This document shows, piece after piece, positions 1-7,317 of a stretch of DNA of 11,433 nucleotides. Source of the DNA: an uncultured Clostridium sp. (GTDB lineage: Bacteria > Bacillota_A > Clostridia > Lachnospirales > Lachnospiraceae); contig CAMAMD010000033.1 of NCBI GenBank assembly GCA_945836785.1, positions 1-11,433 on the forward strand, written 5' to 3'. Each line of letters starts with the position of its first letter. The stretch's first letter is position 1. Both the position numbers and the translations under genes were made by a program. The notes beneath the pieces were generated by a model. The model did not search any database. It saw nothing but the letters and a program-made list of their open reading frames with translations, and was not told the DNA's origin.

Positions 1-26
1 TACATAATTTTTTGAGGTATATACAT

Positions 27-1853
27 ATGAAATACAGAACCAGAGCAATCTGTGCAATATTAACATTTATTCTAATATTTCAAATGATCATTCCGTGGCA
101 GTCAGATATGGATTCCAAAGCGGCGTCATCCGGCAGTATTACAGCGGACTATGTCTATTTTAGGGAAACACCGGGGGGAACGCCCATAAAGGATGCAAAT
201 GGTGTAACCATTATGCTGATGAGTGGGCAGCAGCTTTCCGTTCTGGATACAACAAATTCATCATGGTATAAGGTTTCGCTTTCTTATGGCGGTAATGGCT
301 ATACCGGCTATGTATCGTCCCAGTTTATTTCAATCAATAATGAAGGAACGACGCAACCGTCGTCGGATGCTGATTTTGAGGCAAAGCTTACAGCACAGGG
401 GTTCCCTGAGAGTTATAAGGTATATTTGAGACGACTTCATGAGTTGTATCCGAACTGGGAGTTTAGGGCTGTTCAGACAGGAATCGACTGGAATACCCTT
501 GTTTCAAATGAAGTAAATAAAACAGGACAGATAAAGAATCTGGTATATGGTTCCAGCTCATACCCGCATTATAACTGGCGATCTACCACGGTTGGTTATA
601 ATTATGCTACGGATAAATGGAGTCCGTATGACGGAACAACATGGTTCGCGGCTTCGGATGCGTTGGTTACATATTATCTTGACCCAAGAACTTATCTTTA
701 TGAGAATTACATATTTGTATTTGAAAGTTTGTCCTATCAGGCGGGTGTGCAAAACGAGAGCGGAGTTGAGGCAATTTTAAAGGGTACATTTATGTATCAG
801 ACTGTGCCGCAGGGAGAGACAAAGACCTATGCTCAGATTATCATGGACGCAGCTGCTGCAAGCGGTGTGAGCCCATATCACATTGCATCAAGAATCCGTC
901 TTGAGATGGGGACAACGGCAGGTGTGGCCGCAACCGGTACGAGTTCTTCTTACCCCGGAATCTATAATTTTTATAATATTGGAGCAACCGATACAGCAAA
1001 TGGTTCTCCTGTAACAAAAGGTCTTGCGTGGGCGGCTCAGTCAGGCTCCTATGGCAGACCATGGAACTCTGTGTCAAAATCTATTATTGGTGGTGCACAG
1101 TTCCTGGGAGCATCTTATATCTCAGTTGGACAAAATACATTGTACACACAGAAATTTAATGTTACGAATAAGGGAAGTCTGTTCAGTCATCAGTACATGA
1201 CGAATGTACAGGCTCCGGCAACCGAGTGTCTGACAAATTATAATGCATATAAAAATAATAATCTACTGGCGTCATCCATGGTATTTGAAATACCGGTATA
1301 TAACAATATGCCGGCTTCGGCGGTATCAAAGCCTGCGGATTCGGGTAATCCAAATAATTGGCTGAAATCACTTTCTGTGGATGGTTATTCGCTGACACCG
1401 ACGTTTGCTATTAATGAGACAACAAGCTATTCGCTGATTGTGTCATCTTCAATAAATAGTATCAATGTGTCAGGCAGCACGGTGAACAGTGCAGCAAAAA
1501 TATCAGGGCTTGGAACCTATCAGTTAGCTGAAGGAACCAATACGATAAATATTACGGTGACGGCGCAGAGTGGTGCGACACGGACCTACACGCTAACTGT
1601 TGTGCGCGGAACGGCTACACCGGGTTCGACAACGCCCGGAGGAACTACGCCGGGAACGAGCGGAACGGCAAAAGGCGATGTAAATGGTGATGGTAAGATA
1701 TCAGTTCTCGATATTGTGAAAATACAGAGAGTAATCGTTGGGTTAGATGCATCGGATATGGCATGTGACGTGAATGGTGATGGTAAGATATCTGTGCTTG
1801 ATATTGTGCGATTACAGCGACATATTGTTGGCATTGAGCTAATTACAAATTAG
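27..1853 (+). CDS. Secreted SH3b/glucosaminidase cell-wall hydrolase with cadherin-like and C-terminal dockerin domains
   Basis: Likely a secreted endo-beta-N-acetylglucosaminidase that cuts peptidoglycan glycan strands. From the ATG at 27 (608 aa) the order is: signal peptide (about 1-33, hydrophobic 8-23, cleavage probably near SKA-A), bacterial SH3 domain (about 38-104), a conserved linker (115-250, with YPNWEF and YYLDPRTYLYE), a glucosaminidase-like catalytic domain (about 255-385), a cadherin-like beta-sandwich (about 443-528), a Thr/Pro/Gly linker, and a type I dockerin (about 549-603). E293 in RIRLEMG is the probable catalytic acid, and YNFYNIGA (313-320) is typical of the family. Both dockerin segments keep the DVNGDGKIS calcium loop. 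I prefer ATG 27 to the in-frame TTG at 12 because GAGG at 14-17 is a well-spaced ribosome site for 27 and would overlap the TTG. The upstream promoter is outside the window. The next gene encodes a cohesin protein, a possible partner for the dockerin. The domain calls rest on motif recognition, not on a profile search. Confidence 0.88.
   Translation: MKYRTRAICAILTFILIFQMIIPWQSDMDSKAASSGSITADYVYFRETPGGTPIKDANGVTIMLMSGQQLSVLDTTNSSWYKVSLSYGGNGYTGYVSSQFISINNEGTTQPSSDADFEAKLTAQGFPESYKVYLRRLHELYPNWEFRAVQTGIDWNTLVSNEVNKTGQIKNLVYGSSSYPHYNWRSTTVGYNYATDKWSPYDGTTWFAASDALVTYYLDPRTYLYENYIFVFESLSYQAGVQNESGVEAILKGTFMYQTVPQGETKTYAQIIMDAAAASGVSPYHIASRIRLEMGTTAGVAATGTSSSYPGIYNFYNIGATDTANGSPVTKGLAWAAQSGSYGRPWNSVSKSIIGGAQFLGASYISVGQNTLYTQKFNVTNKGSLFSHQYMTNVQAPATECLTNYNAYKNNNLLASSMVFEIPVYNNMPASAVSKPADSGNPNNWLKSLSVDGYSLTPTFAINETTSYSLIVSSSINSINVSGSTVNSAAKISGLGTYQLAEGTNTINITVTAQSGATRTYTLTVVRGTATPGSTTPGGTTPGTSGTAKGDVNGDGKISVLDIVKIQRVIVGLDASDMACDVNGDGKISVLDIVRLQRHIVGIELITN
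1677..1832 (+). repeat. Duplicated dockerin calcium-binding segment (two copies, 90-base period)
   Basis: Two 66-base copies, 1677-1742 and 1767-1832, encode DVNGDGKISVLDIVKIQR and DVNGDGKISVLDIVRLQR, each followed by a short tail ending in IVG. Asp1, Asn3, Asp5 and Asp12 of the EF-hand-like loop are present in both. The residues at dockerin positions 10-11 (Val-Leu) and 17-18 (Gln-Arg), which in known type I dockerins contact the cohesin, are the same in both copies. This is the usual two-fold dockerin layout. Confidence 0.85.
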
Positions 1854-1877
1854 AAATGCAGTTACAGGAGGAAGAAA

Positions 1878-3668
1878 ATGAAGATTACAAAGAAAATAGT
1901 TACTTTATTTTTGGCGTTGGCATTGTGCCTGAATATCGGAAACATGAATGTAAAAGCAGCGGGAGCATCCGTCACGATAGCTCTTTCGGCAAGTACTGTT
2001 TCAATCGGAAGCAGTGTAACGGCCACGGTTACCGTAAGCGGTTCGGATGTATCGCAATATGATATTTATGTAACCTATAATTCTTCTGTCCTGCAATTTG
2101 TGTCTGGAAGCGGTGCAGCTCAGGCAAACGGAAGTGGGGGAACTATCAGGCTGGTTGGCGGTACAGGTTCAACATCGCTCAATTTTACTGCGATTGCAAA
2201 CGGTTCCTGTTATATCTCAACAAGTGGTTCTGAAGTATACAATATCAATTATGAACAGATTGCGATTACACATGCCGGTGCAAATGTAACTGTAGCAACA
2301 GCAGAGAGTACGGAGAGCCCTACTACAAGTGAAACGGGAGAACAGACCAGTACAACGGAGGAGGAAGATTCCCGTTCATCAAATTGCAACCTGGCAAGCT
2401 TACAAGTGTCTCCTGGAACACTGGATCCCGCTTTTTCAGCGTCAAAGACATCTTATTTTGTCCAATTGGAGGAAGATGTGACAAGCATTGTGGTCAGTGC
2501 TACAACCGAGGATGAAAAGGCTTCCACTAGTGTGTCTGGAGCTGATAAACTGCAAAAAGGCGAGAATATTGTTAAGGTTACTGTCACGGCTGAAAATGGT
2601 GCGGTAAAAATATATAGTATCCGTGTTGCTGTCGGTGAGATCCTGGAGGATGCTGAGGTGACGATTGACGGAGAGACATATCGTTTTGTCAATGATGCAA
2701 CGGAGCTGGAGGTGCCGGAGCGTTTTTCGGCAACTACGATTCAGTATCAGGAATGGGAAATTATGGCGTATGAGTCTCCAAATAAAAAGATTATTTTGGT
2801 TTGCTTATATGATGAGGATTTTGACTATACATGGTTTGTGTATGATCAGGATGCAGATAGCTTTATTCCGTATTGTGAATATTCTTCCAGCTTTAATCGT
2901 TATATTATTCTCCCTGTTCCTGCTGGGATTCCAATACCAAATGGCTATGTGGAGACGGAGCTTGATTTGCAGGGAAACAAGGTTACTGCATATCAGTCGG
3001 AGAATGTTGCAGATGAAGATATATATCTGGTCTACGCTATGAATATAGATGGCGATGAGGGATTTTATCTTTATGATGCAAAAGAGGGAGCATTCATTCG
3101 TTATGTGCCTGAACAGCTTACAGAGGAGGAAACAGAGACTGCCACAGTTTTGGATGCAACGCCGCTTGATGCACCGGGGGATGACGATGAAGGATTTTTT
3201 ACAAGAGAAATATTGTTTTACATTATATGTGGCATTGGTGCATTGTGTCTGCTCTTCCTGATTTTAACAATCGTGTTTGCTGTTAAGAGGAAGAATGTTA
3301 AGCAGGAATTGGAACAGGCGGAGGATATGATTGCACATCTGACTGCAGAAAAGGATAGTATCGATAAACATGTTGAGGAACAGAGCGAGGCACCGGTTGA
3401 AAGTCCGATGGTGGATATTAAGGATACGACACCGACGGAACGGGATGGACAGATTGATGTTATCCCAATCGTAAAGGCCGAGTCTGATGGCAATGTTGAG
3501 AAAGACAGTGTGCGTGAGGATAAGCAGTCTGCATATGATGAGTTTGAAAAGCAGTCTGAACTGATTAACCATAAGATAAAAGAAGATTATGATATCAGTC
3601 TGGACAGTGCATTTGCGGATGAACCATCAGAAACACCGGACACGGATTCACAAACAGACGAAAAATAA
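1878..3668 (+). CDS. Membrane-anchored cohesin-domain protein with cadherin-like domain and cytoplasmic tail
   Basis: A 596-aa surface protein that probably acts as a docking receptor. A signal peptide (1-27, cleavage near VKA-A) is followed by a cohesin-like domain (about 29-140, with SVTIALSASTVSIGSSVTAT, YDIYVTYNSSVLQFVSGS and GGTIRLVGG), a Ser/Thr/Glu linker (141-168), a cadherin-like beta-sandwich (about 169-253), and a beta-rich region (about 255-412) made of two related copies. One transmembrane helix follows (about 445-469), then Lys/Arg-rich residues and an acidic cytoplasmic tail (about 470-596) that starts with a probable coiled coil (472-502). The topology is N-terminus outside, C-terminus inside. 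AGGAGG at 1866-1871 precedes the ATG by 6 bases. It starts 24 bases after the dockerin hydrolase stop, with no visible promoter or terminator between, so the two are probably one operon. Known cohesins bind dockerins; binding to the neighbour's dockerin is inferred. The tail shows no enzymatic motif that I recognise. Confidence 0.85.
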   Translation: MKITKKIVTLFLALALCLNIGNMNVKAAGASVTIALSASTVSIGSSVTATVTVSGSDVSQYDIYVTYNSSVLQFVSGSGAAQANGSGGTIRLVGGTGSTSLNFTAIANGSCYISTSGSEVYNINYEQIAITHAGANVTVATAESTESPTTSETGEQTSTTEEEDSRSSNCNLASLQVSPGTLDPAFSASKTSYFVQLEEDVTSIVVSATTEDEKASTSVSGADKLQKGENIVKVTVTAENGAVKIYSIRVAVGEILEDAEVTIDGETYRFVNDATELEVPERFSATTIQYQEWEIMAYESPNKKIILVCLYDEDFDYTWFVYDQDADSFIPYCEYSSSFNRYIILPVPAGIPIPNGYVETELDLQGNKVTAYQSENVADEDIYLVYAMNIDGDEGFYLYDAKEGAFIRYVPEQLTEEETETATVLDATPLDAPGDDDEGFFTREILFYIICGIGALCLLFLILTIVFAVKRKNVKQELEQAEDMIAHLTAEKDSIDKHVEEQSEAPVESPMVDIKDTTPTERDGQIDVIPIVKAESDGNVEKDSVREDKQSAYDEFEKQSELINHKIKEDYDISLDSAFADEPSETPDTDSQTDEK

Positions 3669-3679
3669 TGTATGATAGT

Positions 3680-3708
3680 TTGACGTAGTATGGATTTGAT
3701 GGTATGAT
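3680..3708 (+). promoter_or_regulatory. Probable sigma-A promoter for glnS and the genes after it
   Basis: TTGACG at 3680-3685 and TATGAT at 3703-3708 are separated by exactly 17 bases, each one base from the consensus. Transcription would begin near 3715, giving a leader of roughly 50 bases before glnS. That is too short for a T-box riboswitch, and no T-box motif is visible. Confidence 0.72.
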
Positions 3709-3767
3709 ATTATTTAATGATTATTTTTAGGGGAGAACCATCTCTGACAGAATAGAAGGAGGCTTAC

Positions 3768-5429
3768 ATGGAAGGCGAAGTAATCTCAAAAAATTTTATT
3801 GAACAGGAAATCGAAAAAGATTTGGCGGAGGGAAAATATACAAAGGTTGTGACCAGATTTCCACCTGAGCCAAATGGTTACCTGCATATCGGACATGCAA
3901 AGTCCATATTGCTCAACTATGGTCTCGCAAAAGAGTATGGCGGACAGTTTAATTTCCGTTTTGATGATACGAATCCTACGAAAGAAAAGACAGAGTTTGT
4001 TCAGTCAATTATAGATGATATTAACTGGTTAGGTGCTGATTTTGGCGGAAAGGTATTATTTGCATCCGATTATTTCGATGCGATGTACGAGGCTGCAATC
4101 AAGCTGATTAAAAAGGGAAAGGCATATGTCTGCGATTTGACGGCAGACGAAATCAGGGAGTACAGAGGTACGCTTACTGAGCCGGGAAAGAACAGCCCAT
4201 ACAGGGACAGAAGTGTGGAAGAAAATCTGACCTTGTTCGAAGGCATGAAGAATGGTGCGTATCCTGACGGAAGTAAGGTGCTCCGGGCAAAGATTGACAT
4301 GGCAAGCCCGAATATGAATATGCGTGATCCGGTCATCTATCGTATTGCACGCATGACACATCATAATACAGGGGATAAATGGTGTATTTACCCGATGTAT
4401 GATTTTGCCCATCCGATTGAGGATGCGATAGAAGGCGTTACACATTCTATCTGTACATTGGAATTTGAGGATCACAGACCACTGTATGATTGGGTTGTTA
4501 CAGAGCTTGAATATGAAACGCCACCAAGGCAGATTGAGTTTGCTAAATTATATTTGACAAATGTGGTGACTGGCAAGCGCTATATTAAAAAGCTGGTTGA
4601 GGATGGTATTGTGGACGGATGGGACGATCCGCGTCTTGTATCGTTATCTGCTTTGAGACGACGTGGATTTACACCGGAGTCAATCAAAATGTTTATGGAT
4701 ATGGTCGGCATTTCCAAGTCCCAGAGTTCTGTGGATTATGCTATGCTGGAGTATTGTATCCGTGAGGATTTAAAGATGAAAGCCAATCGTATGATGGCTG
4801 TTCTCGATCCTGTAAAATTGATTATCGATAACTATCCGGAAGGACAAGTAGAGTATTTCGATGTAGACAACAATCAGGAGAATCCTGAGGCAGGAACCAG
4901 AAAAGTAGCTTTCAGTCGAGAACTGTATATTGACAGGGAAGACTTTATGGAGATTCCGCCAAAGAAATATTTCAGACTTTTCCCTGGAAATGAGGTACGC
5001 CTCAAAGGTGCTTATTTTGTTAAATGTGTAGATTTTAAAAAGGATGCAGACGGAAATGTAACCGAGATTCATTGTACCTATGATCCTGAGACGCGGAGTG
5101 GCTCAGGTTTCGAAGGGCGTAAGGTGAAGGGAACAATTCATTGGGTATCTGCAGAAAGTGCAGTTGATGCTGAAGTGCGTTTGTACGAAAATATTGTTGA
5201 TGAAGAAAAGGGAAAACTGAATGCCGACGGTACGTTGAACTATAATCCGAATTCTCTTACAGTACTCAAACATTGTAAGTTGGAAGCGGCATTTAAGGAT
5301 GCACAAAAAGGAGATGCATTCCAGTTTTTAAGACACGGATATTTCTGCGTCGATATAAAAGATACGACGGAAGATCATCTTGTCTTTAATCGAATTGTGT
5401 CTCTGAAGAGCTCGTATAAACCAAGTTAG
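3768..5429 (+). CDS. glnS: Glutaminyl-tRNA synthetase (GlnRS)
   Basis: A class I aminoacyl-tRNA synthetase that charges tRNA-Gln with glutamine using ATP, in the cytoplasm. The 553-aa protein is the normal length for bacterial GlnRS. The ATP-binding HIGH motif is intact at residues 40-43 within [20 protein letters not shown] (66-70), [13 protein letters not shown] (208-220), GWDDPR (284-289), [11 protein letters not shown] and the C-terminal anticodon-binding beta-barrel motifs [13 protein letters not shown] and YFCVDIKD are all recognisable. The KMSKS region is unusual: it reads [11 protein letters not shown] (266-276), where E. coli has VMSKRKLNLL. AGGAGG at 3757-3762 lies 5 bases before the ATG. 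Many Firmicutes lack GlnRS and make Gln-tRNA by amidating Glu-tRNA, so its presence fits Clostridia lineages that carry glnS. It heads a probable operon with the DUF2225 gene and the papain-fold gene downstream. Confidence 0.96.
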   Translation: MEGEVISKNFIEQEIEKDLAEGKYTKVVTRFPPEPNGYLHIGHAKSILLNYGLAKEYGGQFNFRFDDTNPTKEKTEFVQSIIDDINWLGADFGGKVLFASDYFDAMYEAAIKLIKKGKAYVCDLTADEIREYRGTLTEPGKNSPYRDRSVEENLTLFEGMKNGAYPDGSKVLRAKIDMASPNMNMRDPVIYRIARMTHHNTGDKWCIYPMYDFAHPIEDAIEGVTHSICTLEFEDHRPLYDWVVTELEYETPPRQIEFAKLYLTNVVTGKRYIKKLVEDGIVDGWDDPRLVSLSALRRRGFTPESIKMFMDMVGISKSQSSVDYAMLEYCIREDLKMKANRMMAVLDPVKLIIDNYPEGQVEYFDVDNNQENPEAGTRKVAFSRELYIDREDFMEIPPKKYFRLFPGNEVRLKGAYFVKCVDFKKDADGNVTEIHCTYDPETRSGSGFEGRKVKGTIHWVSAESAVDAEVRLYENIVDEEKGKLNADGTLNYNPNSLTVLKHCKLEAAFKDAQKGDAFQFLRHGYFCVDIKDTTEDHLVFNRIVSLKSSYKPS

Positions 5430-5438
5430 GAGGAAATT

Positions 5439-6308
5439 ATGGGACTGTTTTCTGATATGGGTAAGTTCGGTCTTGGAGATTACGAGAATACAAAAGTGAT
5501 TGAGCATGAGAATCATAATGCAGTAAGTCCAAATCGGGACAATGTGCAGCAAGAGACAGAGATTGATCCTGTTGAGAGAGAAAAAGAAGCACTGTATGAC
5601 AAACATTATGTATGCCCGGTATGTGACTTGTCTTTTCAAACAAAATTTATCAGAGTTGGTAAAGTTAAGATGACGGGAAAGGATACAGATCTGCGGCCGA
5701 TATATGATGGGATAGATCCAATCAAATATGATGTCATTACATGCGATAAATGTGGATACTCTGCATTGACAAGGTATTTTGGGAAATTGTCAACAAGACA
5801 GATGAAAGAAATATATGATAATATAGGCTCGCATTTCCAGGGTATTGATAATACGGTGGACTTGTATACTTATGATGATGCAATTGCCAGATACAAGCTG
5901 GCTCTGCTTACGTCGGTGGTTAAGAAAGCAAAAAACAGTGAGCGTGCTTATACAAGCATGAAGCTTGCATGGGTTTTGCGCGGAAAGCGGATGACATTAA
6001 AACGCGGAGATGAGGGAATCAAGGAACTGTATATGAATGAGCTGGAGTGCATTAAGAATGCTTATGATGGTTTTTGTGCGGCTATCTCCAGTGAACCGTT
6101 CCCGATTGCCGGCATGGATGAGAATACACTGCAGTACGTTATGGCAGATATGGCGAGGAGACTTAAGAAATATAATGATGCTGTAAAGTTATTGGGCGGT
6201 ATTATTACATCTAAGAATGTTTCACCGAGATTAAAAGAACAGGCATTGACGTTAAAGGAACTGATTAAGGAAGAGATAAAAAAGGGGAATACAGTCGGTT
6301 CGTTGTAA
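5439..6308 (+). CDS. DUF2225 family protein with N-terminal zinc-binding module
   Basis: A 289-aa cytoplasmic protein of the DUF2225 family, function not established. After a charged N-terminus (1-55) come two Cys pairs, C59-P-V-C62 and C102-D-K-C105, in the contexts YVCPVCDLSF and ITCDKCGYSALT. They most likely bind one zinc ion as a rubredoxin-like knuckle. The intervening DTDLRPIYDGIDPIKYDV matches the family pattern of a D-L--Y segment followed by P-x-x-Y. The rest (about 115-285) is alpha-helical and TPR-like, with YDDAIARYKLALL and YNDAVKLLGGII as plausible helix pairs. There is no signal peptide or membrane segment. Its ribosome site AGGAGG (5428-5433) overlaps the glnS stop codon (5427-5429), so translation of the two genes may be coupled. 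A role linked to tRNA charging is only a guess from position. Confidence 0.85.
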   Translation: MGLFSDMGKFGLGDYENTKVIEHENHNAVSPNRDNVQQETEIDPVEREKEALYDKHYVCPVCDLSFQTKFIRVGKVKMTGKDTDLRPIYDGIDPIKYDVITCDKCGYSALTRYFGKLSTRQMKEIYDNIGSHFQGIDNTVDLYTYDDAIARYKLALLTSVVKKAKNSERAYTSMKLAWVLRGKRMTLKRGDEGIKELYMNELECIKNAYDGFCAAISSEPFPIAGMDENTLQYVMADMARRLKKYNDAVKLLGGIITSKNVSPRLKEQALTLKELIKEEIKKGNTVGSL

Positions 6309-6337
6309 TATAACGTAAATAGTTGGGAGGCTTTCAT

Positions 6338-7045
6338 ATGGGGAAAAAGCATTCTTCCTCAAGAAAAAATATCAAAAAGATAAACCACAAAAAAAACACA
6401 GAAAAAAATAAGTGTGTATATATTATGGTTTCAAAAACTTCCACATGGCCGTCTAATGTGATTAAAATGTGGACAAAACAGCCATATGCACACACTTCAC
6501 TGGCTTTAGATATAGAGTTAAATGAAATGTACAGTTTTGCCAGAAAAAAAGTCAGAAATCCCTTTGATTGCGGATTTATCTCAGAAGATATAACCACTGG
6601 TGTGTTTGGAAGAGATGTTAATACAACATGTCAGATTGCCAGATTGTGGGTTACGGCAAGACAATATAAGCAGATTAACAGGATATTAAACAAATTTAAG
6701 CGCGATAAAGCTTTTTATCGATATAATTATCTCGGTATATTTGGCGTTATGTGTAATCGTGCGATTGAGCGTAAATATAATTATTTCTGCTCTCAATTTG
6801 TATATTTTGTTTTACAAAAAGCCGGTGTTCAAATGTTTGACAAAAAGCCGGGACTTGTTCGTCCTGAGGATTTCCGTGTTTGGGATGAACTGGAAATCGT
6901 ATACAGGGGAAGGTTGAATGAATATCGTCAGTTCCTTGCGGATTGTTATCCGAAGGATCAAGATGGAAATTATATCGAGGAACACAGCAGTGGATATGAA
7001 TATAACAATTTGATGAATTATGAAGTGGCCGCATCCCTTATGTAA
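6338..7045 (+). CDS. Permuted NlpC/P60-like (YiiX-type) papain-fold protein, putative cysteine hydrolase
   Basis: A 235-aa protein that I place tentatively among circularly permuted NlpC/P60 (YiiX-like) papain-fold proteins. The His comes first, in YAHTSLAL (H52), and the candidate nucleophile Cys later, in YFCSQFVYFVLQKAG (C151), the reverse of ordinary NlpC/P60 enzymes. The later RPEDF (175-179) resembles the Pro-containing segment after the Cys helix in that family. No signal peptide is visible: the N-terminus (1-25) is very rich in Lys, His and Asn, so the protein is probably cytoplasmic or binds nucleic acid or membrane lipid. I chose ATG 6338 over the in-frame TTG at 6323 because GGGAGG at 6325-6330 is properly spaced for 6338. 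It begins 29 bases after the DUF2225 stop and probably belongs to the glnS operon. The substrate is unknown; amidase, peptidase or lipid acyl hydrolase are all possible. Confidence 0.72.
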   Translation: MGKKHSSSRKNIKKINHKKNTEKNKCVYIMVSKTSTWPSNVIKMWTKQPYAHTSLALDIELNEMYSFARKKVRNPFDCGFISEDITTGVFGRDVNTTCQIARLWVTARQYKQINRILNKFKRDKAFYRYNYLGIFGVMCNRAIERKYNYFCSQFVYFVLQKAGVQMFDKKPGLVRPEDFRVWDELEIVYRGRLNEYRQFLADCYPKDQDGNYIEEHSSGYEYNNLMNYEVAASLM

Positions 7046-7050
7046 CAAAA

Positions 7051-7303
7051 AGAAAGTGGACTATCGTACTATGGTGGTATGGCAGGGATATATGTATAAT
7101 TCGGAAAACCCGCTCTCGCTCGGTTGCTCACGCAGCGGATACTAAGCTCGACAGAAAAGCCCCAAATTCTGTAATTTACACATTGTGTATTACCGAATTT
7201 GGGGCTTTTCTATCTCTCTAAGTACCGGCATTCACAAACGGTTTTCCTCCATTATACATATATCTCTGCCATATCGCCTTAGTGCGACAGCCTTTTTCCT
7301 TTA
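7051..7303. repeat. Long imperfect inverted repeat, MITE-like, between convergent genes
   Basis: Almost the whole intergenic space folds on itself. The outer arms (about 7051-7109 and 7241-7303) match at about 40 of the outer 50 positions, including TATGGCAG and GATATATGTATAAT, identical in 7078-7100 against the complement of 7251-7273 apart from one base. The middle arms (about 7121-7150 and 7212-7240) pair more weakly, with a 10-base bulge near 7111-7120. The centre is a perfect 17-bp stem. The 8-base sequence TAACAAAA occurs directly at both edges (7043-7050 and 7304-7311) and could be a target duplication. It contains no transposase gene. A non-autonomous miniature element is the best explanation; a very large two-way terminator is the alternative. 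Confidence 0.65.
7153..7211. terminator. Bidirectional rho-independent terminator-like hairpin
   Basis: AGAAAAGCCCCAAATTC (7153-7169) pairs perfectly with GAATTTGGGGCTTTTCT (7195-7211). After one mismatch the stem continues as GTAAT/ATTAC. Read from either strand the stem passes through CCCC/GGGG and ends in CTTTTCT, so it could stop transcripts from both the plus-strand gene ending at 7045 and the minus-strand gene ending at 7318. It is the core of the larger inverted repeat. Confidence 0.7.
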
Positions 7304-7317
7304 TAACAAAAGTGCTG

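Noticed and set aside
12..26. Upstream TTG start for the dockerin hydrolase
   Set aside because: It lies within the region that serves as the ribosome site for ATG 27, and ATG 27 gives a normal signal peptide.
2665..3042. 125-codon plus-strand frame inside the cohesin gene
   Set aside because: It is in another frame of a clear signal-peptide-to-membrane-helix protein, and its Arg/Met-rich translation looks non-coding.
3709..3767. T-box or other riboswitch leader before glnS
   Set aside because: The leader is only about 50 bases, has no T-box sequence, and shows only a weak 4-bp GAGA/TCTC pairing.
4056..4475. Minus-strand open frame antisense to glnS
   Set aside because: It is a shadow of the strongly conserved glnS reading frame, with no recognisable protein features.
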